From positions 2,666,001-2,730,000 of the forward strand of contig NZ_AP028067.1 in assembly GCF_030297155.1 (NCBI RefSeq): 64,000 nt of DNA, given 5' to 3'. Below, piece after piece: positions 62,509 through 64,000 of this stretch. This stretch comes from Vibrio sp. FE10 (GTDB lineage Bacteria; Pseudomonadota; Gammaproteobacteria; Enterobacterales; Vibrionaceae). The position numbers were made by a program, and so were the translations under genes. Below the pieces are notes generated by a model. That model did no database searches. It was not told the origin of the DNA and was given only the letters and a program-made list of their open reading frames with translations. Numbering within the stretch: the stretch's first letter is position 1; each line of letters starts with the position of its first letter.

Positions 62509-64000
62509 CTAGCTTTTAGTGCCTTTCTTAGCATACGTCCCTTTCTTGGCATACGTACCTTTGTTGGCATAAGACTTCGCACCACCACCTTTGCGACGTT
62601 TAAAGGCAGGTCTTTCGACTTTAGGAAGATGACGCAGAGACTCAGGGACTTCACCCGTTTTTACCTTGCCCATCAAGCCGTCGATCTTGCTTTCTAATTC
62701 TTGCATGAAGGGTTGATACGCTTGGTTTCGTTCAGCCATACCTTGCAACTGATGCTCCCAGTGAGCGGTCATATCTGGAAAGGTTGAGTCCTCAGGTAAG
62801 GCATTAATCAAACCTCTCCCCGCCGGGCTACTGTGAATGCTTTTACCTTGTCGAGTTAGTAGCTGCCTCTTAAACAAAGTATCTAAAATGCCCGCACGAG
62901 TTGCCTCTGTTCCGAGGCCATCGGTCTCTTTCAAGATAGCTTTGAGATCTTTATTCGCCACAAAGCGAGCAATACCTGTCATCGCTTGTAATAACGTCGC
63001 TTCGGTAAAGTGTTTTGGTGGCTCGGTTTTCTTGTCGCCAATCACGCCTTCACGACACGTCTGCACCGTTCCTTTATCCAATGGAGGAACCGTATCTGTG
63101 CCATCGCCTTTCTCTTCGGTGTCCGTTTTACCCATCAACACCTTCCAACCTGGGTTGATAAGCTGACGCCCTTTTGCGATGAACACGCCACCAGCGATAT
63201 CAAACACAAGCTTGGCATCGGCAAAAATGGCCGGCGGATAAAACTGCATCAGATACTGACGAGCGATTTGCTGATAGATTTTCATCTCATTAGCAGACAA
63301 GCCATTCACCGATGATTTCTTCGGAGTTGGGATTATCGCGTGGTGAGCATCGACCTTGCTGTCGTTCCATGCTTTTGATTTAAGAGAAAGATCCGCACCT
63401 TGAGCACCACTTTGCAGCTCTTTCGCATTGTTAGCGATAGCATCGACGACTGACTCTCGTTGCGAGTAGTGATCTTTAGGCAGGTATCGGCTGTCAGAAC
63501 GTGGGTAAGTGATGAGTTTGTGTTTCTCGTACAACGACTGACAAGTGTCGAGTACCTGTTGAGCGCTCATACCAAAACGCTTAGACGCATCAATCTGCAG
63601 AGCTGACAGCGAATAAGGAAGTGGCGCAGGTTGTTTGCTTTGCTTCTGCTCTGATTCTGTTACCGTCGCGGGTTGGTTCGCAATTCGCTGAGCCACGTTC
63701 TCAACCAGCTTTCGATTGAGCACGCGACCTTCTTCATCTTGCCATGGCTTACATGCTTCGCTTGGTTTCCAACGCGCACGAATATCAAAGCTCTGGCCAT
63801 TGTTTTGGTAAGGGATCAAAGCATGCAGCGTGAAGTAATCTTTAGGAATGAAGTTTTCGATCTCTTCATCACGTCTCACCACCAAACCAAGCACTGGCGT
63901 TTGCACTCGCCCTACCGACAACACGCCTTGGTAACCCGCCTTTTGACCAAGCAAGGTGTAAGCTCGGGTCATGTTCATGCCATACAGCCAATCGGCTCTA
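62509..64000 (-). CDS. topB: DNA topoisomerase III, C-terminal part (5' end outside window)
   Basis: The frame is open to base 64000 (reading RADWLYGMNMTRAYT just inside the edge), so the N-terminal TOPRIM part is beyond the window. The visible part includes SVGRVQTPVLGLVV, the catalytic-domain blocks ITYPRSDSRYLP (Tyr nucleophile region) and LKETDGLGTEATRAGI, and a basic tail. Topoisomerase III unlinks DNA by single-strand passage. The tail has a short tandem repeat (GTYAKK twice, then GTKS), in place of the zinc-binding tail of some relatives. Confidence 0.95.
   Translation of the reverse strand, partial: RADWLYGMNMTRAYTLLGQKAGYQGVLSVGRVQTPVLGLVVRRDEEIENFIPKDYFTLHALIPYQNNGQSFDIRARWKPSEACKPWQDEEGRVLNRKLVENVAQRIANQPATVTESEQKQSKQPAPLPYSLSALQIDASKRFGMSAQQVLDTCQSLYEKHKLITYPRSDSRYLPKDHYSQRESVVDAIANNAKELQSGAQGADLSLKSKAWNDSKVDAHHAIIPTPKKSSVNGLSANEMKIYQQIARQYLMQFYPPAIFADAKLVFDIAGGVFIAKGRQLINPGWKVLMGKTDTEEKGDGTDTVPPLDKGTVQTCREGVIGDKKTEPPKHFTEATLLQAMTGIARFVANKDLKAILKETDGLGTEATRAGILDTLFKRQLLTRQGKSIHSSPAGRGLINALPEDSTFPDMTAHWEHQLQGMAERNQAYQPFMQELESKIDGLMGKVKTGEVPESLRHLPKVERPAFKRRKGGGAKSYANKGTYAKKGTYAKKGTKS

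Overview
The window is a piece of a Vibrio chromosome, most likely chromosome 1 of a Splendidus-clade or related species. The basis is the core gene set and order from about 27.4 kb onward: gloA, motY (the T-ring protein of the sodium-driven polar flagellum), rnt, grxD, sodB, adhE next to a marC-type gene, asd, ndpA-yejL-yejM, tRNA-Ser, nnrS-nsrR and topB. The species is inferred, not shown.

Bases 1-27,400 are an accessory region that has collected mobile elements. It opens with the 3' part of a CSS/EAL-type phosphodiesterase gene. After it come IS66, IS3 and IS110 fragments, one decayed and two nearly identical IS5-family copies, an IS903-type copy with an exact 9-bp target duplication, and an IS3-family copy with a 3-bp duplication. 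Carried among these are an outer-membrane beta-barrel protein, a probable secreted pore-forming toxin (leukocidin type) with a 141-aa exported partner lying between two inverted IS5 copies, and a secreted trypsin-like protease with a PPC domain. From 12.7 kb the region becomes a defence and stability island: an XhoI/PaeR7I-type restriction-modification pair, a Phd/ParE-type toxin-antitoxin pair, a serine resolvase, a Doc-type toxin with a small overlapping antitoxin gene, a KfrA-like coiled-coil gene and a TPR-like gene both cut by an IS21-family element, and a two-gene Gabija (OLD nuclease + UvrD-like helicase) system.

Bases 27,400-64,000 are mostly ordinary Vibrio core genes, with clear hairpin terminators between most of them. 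Notable units are a Fur-box-controlled DUF2753-like gene, a REC-TPR regulator plus a very large EvgS/VieS-type hybrid kinase downstream of a 157-bp MITE-like repeat, a redox group (DsbA-like, grxD, sodB), an orphan prepilin, an HPt-domain membrane protein, and a nitric-oxide-response locus. In that locus nsrR-nnrS and a 35-codon cysteine-rich peptide gene each lie behind an NsrR-like palindrome, and two identical tRNA-Ser(UGA) genes flank the whole. Another short membrane-peptide gene at 60.6 kb lies behind a Fur box.

The strongest candidates for something not well described are the NsrR-box-linked CCGGCGG peptide, the Fur-box-linked 41-aa membrane peptide, the IS-flanked toxin and partner pair, and the same apparent -1 frameshift site in three IS5 copies.
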